Below are positions 62,393-64,000 of a DNA stretch of 64,000 nucleotides, in pieces. The stretch is from the NCBI RefSeq assembly GCF_039535475.1, contig NZ_BAAAXG010000021.1:1-64000 (forward strand), in the 5' to 3' direction. Position 1 is the stretch's first letter. Each line of letters begins with the position of its first letter. Below the pieces are notes generated by a model. The model saw nothing but the letters and a program-made list of their open reading frames with translations. It searched no databases and had not been told where the DNA came from. Source of the DNA: Streptomyces showdoensis. GTDB taxonomy: Bacteria > Actinomycetota > Actinomycetes > Streptomycetales > Streptomycetaceae. The translations under genes and the position numbers were made by a program.

Positions 62393-62974
62393 ATGGGAGC
62401 CGTCACAGTTGCACTTGTGGTACTAGCCGTCCTCAGCGTGGCTGTCGTAGCCGGACTACAGGCCAGGGCTGGTCGTCGTGAGGCCGAGGCAGAGAAATCG
62501 CGCCTGGCCGAGCAAGCCCGAATCCAAGCCCAGCGGTCACTTGAAGCCGTTTGGGCCATGAGCCCCTCGGACTTCGAGGAATACGTCGCGGAACTCTGCC
62601 GCCGAGACGGCTGCACCGGAGTGCGCCGCGTGGGTGCTGCGAACGACCTGGGCGCCGACGTGACGGGCCGGCTGCCGGATGGCCGGAAGCTCGTGGTGCA
62701 GTGCAAGCGCTACGCGAAACACCGCACCGTCGGTAGCCCGGACCTCCAGAAGTTCAACGGCACCGCCCGCAGCGAACACGGAGCAGACGTCCCGCTTTTC
62801 GTCGCCTCGTGCAAGTTCACCAAGCAGGCGCGAGCCTTCGCAGCCCGCCACGGTCTGGTCCTCGTGGACGTCGACCTCCTCGGCTTCTGGAACAGCGGCA
62901 CCGCTCTGACCGCGCTCCTGGACCTGGACATCGGCCGGTCCGGCACCAACCAGAAACTCGCCCCGGACAACTGA
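62393..62974 (+). CDS. Membrane-anchored Mrr-type restriction endonuclease
   Basis: The first 22 residues form a hydrophobic helix (VTVALVVLAVLSVAVVAGLQ), followed by an RR/E-rich coiled segment. The catalytic Mrr domain follows: MSPSDFEEYVAELCRRDGCT, then VGAANDLGADV (Asp near 89) and LVVQCKRYAKHRTVGSPDLQ with Q103 and K105 of the PD-(D/E)xK motif. Mrr enzymes cut foreign or modified DNA. A membrane anchor places it at the cell periphery. It has 193 residues and seems complete. It could belong to the local defence island. Confidence 0.85.
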   Translation: MGAVTVALVVLAVLSVAVVAGLQARAGRREAEAEKSRLAEQARIQAQRSLEAVWAMSPSDFEEYVAELCRRDGCTGVRRVGAANDLGADVTGRLPDGRKLVVQCKRYAKHRTVGSPDLQKFNGTARSEHGADVPLFVASCKFTKQARAFAARHGLVLVDVDLLGFWNSGTALTALLDLDIGRSGTNQKLAPDN

Positions 62975-63087
62975 ATTCTTAGCGCTCAGCAGCCAGCGTC
63001 GATGCCCTTCCAGCCGTTCCCGAGCGAGCGGCGCTGGGGCCGCGACGGTCCGGCAGCGGGGTGCAGGGCGGGTGTTCAGTGCGCCGG

Positions 63088-63260
63088 TCACCTGGACGGC
63101 GCCGTGGGGGAGAGGCCGGCGGTGACTTGTCCGGAGGCGAGGACGCGCGCGTACGTCCCTGGCCCGTAGGCGGAGAGGGCCACCGCGAGCGCGGCCGCGG
63201 CCGTCTCGGCCGGCCTTGCGCCCCAGCGGGGTTCGTCCTCGATGGCGGGCGGTTGGTGGG
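63088..63260 (-). pseudogene. C-terminal gene fragment
   Basis: The reverse strand reads EDEPRWGARPAETAAAALAV and ALSAYGPGTYARVLASGQVT, ending SPTAPSR at 63088. The upstream part is cut by the istB fragment. The family is not recognised. An Ala-rich helix followed by a Thr/Ser tail is all that can be seen. Confidence 0.35.
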
Positions 63261-63267
63261 GGAGTGC

Positions 63268-63675
63268 GCGGCGCTGGGCACCGAGGCCGCAATGAAGGGC
63301 TACCGCGTCCGCTACATACTCGCGACGAAGTTGGTGAACGAGCTGGTCGAGGCCGCGGATGAGAAGCAGCTGAACAAGACGATCGCCCGCTACGGCCGAG
63401 TCGACCTGCTCTGCATCGACGAGCTCGGCTACATGGAACTCGACCGCCACGACGCCGAGCTCCTCTTCCAGGTCCTGACCGAACGCGAGGAGAAGAACAG
63501 CGTCGCCATCGCCTCCAACGAGTCGTTCGGCGGCTGGACCAAGACCTTCACCGACCCCAGGCTCTGCGCGGCCATCGTCGACCGGCTCACGTTCAACGGC
63601 ACCATCATCGAGACCGGCACCGACTCCTACCGCCTCGCCTCCACCCGAGCCCAAGCGGAGCGAGCAGCCGGCTGA
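63268..63675 (+). pseudogene. IS21-family istB fragment lacking Walker A
   Basis: The frame reads ALGTEAAMKGYRVRYILATK, then ADEKQLNKTIARYGRVDLLC and IDELGYMELDRHDAELLFQV (Walker B, LLCIDELGY), followed by the sensor SNESFGGWTKTFTDPRLCAA, and ends LASTRAQAERAAG. The N-terminal part with the P-loop is missing at 63268, so no ATPase activity is expected. The stretch shared with the fragment at 19629-19850 is nearly identical. Confidence 0.88.
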
Positions 63676-63689
63676 AAGGCTGAGGAGCT

Positions 63690-64000
63690 GCGTCATGAGG
63701 CGTTGACGGGGTTCCAGCTTCGATCTCCCGTAGCAGTTCCCCGTCATCGTCATAGAGCTCAAGATTGAACCGCAGACCGAGCCGGGTCAGCAGCGCAGCG
63801 AGATCCTCGAACCGTTGAGGATCGACGACTCCGTTCAGGAGCGTGTCCCCGTCGGTCGGGTCGACCTCGATCCGGCACCAGCTGGTCTCGACCTCATACG
63901 ACTCCCGCGACGAGCCGGATTGGGATCTCCAGCCGGCCCCGATGAACCGCTTGGCCACCCACGATGCACTCGGGGCTCCTGCCAGGCCGCCATACACGTT
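63690..64000 (-). CDS. Hypothetical protein, cut by window edge and by IS21
   Basis: The frame is open to the right edge and reads VETSWCRIEVDPTDGDTLLN, then GVVDPQRFEDLAALLTRLGL and ELYDDDGELLREIEAGTPST before becoming run-on near the istB end. The product looks like a small soluble acidic protein. The 3' end is probably altered by the IS21 fragment. The family is not recognised. Confidence 0.5.

Overview
The window is very GC-rich and its proteins carry strong actinobacterial signatures: the linear-replicon telomere proteins Tap and Tpg, GAF/PP2C regulators, DUF1206 and HxlR proteins, and IS5, IS110, IS21 and Tn3 relics. It fits a Streptomyces chromosome arm close to an end, or a large linear plasmid. 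Mobile-element debris, one-base frameshifts and truncated genes abut repeatedly, as is usual for subtelomeric accessory DNA. No rRNA or tRNA gene was seen.

Region by region. 0-3.6 kb: an IS5-family (IS427-like) element split by a group II intron with its maturase. 4-14.6 kb: single metabolic and regulatory genes (SGNH hydrolase with FG-GAP repeats, DoxX/HxlR pair, quinone oxidoreductase, GNAT) among degraded sequence. 14.6-18.1 kb: a pile-up of IS remnants, including an inverted-repeat-bounded unit that carries a HEAT-like passenger gene, then a tiny protein made of 14-residue Cys repeats, then a Tn3 transposase relic. 19.6-24.1 kb: arcD-arcA (arginine deiminase pathway) lying between the two ends of a broken IS21 element. 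25.6-43.4 kb: mostly ordinary arm genes (PP2C phosphatase, reductase/IMPase/LysR cluster, DUF1206, TSUP transporter, truncated Ku, DUF2071), with several pseudogenes and an orphan CRISPR-like repeat. 43.6-46.1 kb: an IS5-type element and an intact IS110.

48.3-60.4 kb is the most interesting part. A tightly overlapping four-gene transposition operon (Mu/TniA-type DDE transposase, two different AAA ATPases, one unrecognised protein) is followed by the tap-tpg telomere operon. Next comes a three-gene ABC-three-component (ABC-3C) defence-type operon (nuclease-like effector, middle component, DUF3732 ATPase) whose promoter region holds a perfect 18-bp palindrome. All three operons point the same way. 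Together they look like a mobile or terminal island that combines transposition, telomere replication and defence.

60.4-64 kb: debris (frameshifted NUDIX, two genes truncated back to back, two copies of a 15-bp palindrome), a membrane-anchored Mrr-type nuclease, and an IS21 istB fragment.

A second candidate system is a pair of two-gene modules (32.1-32.9 kb and 47.4-48.2 kb). Each encodes a secreted peptide with a hydrophobic glycine/alanine hairpin and a C-terminal Cys-Tyr, followed by a small membrane protein. They resemble toxin or bacteriocin plus immunity in layout only.
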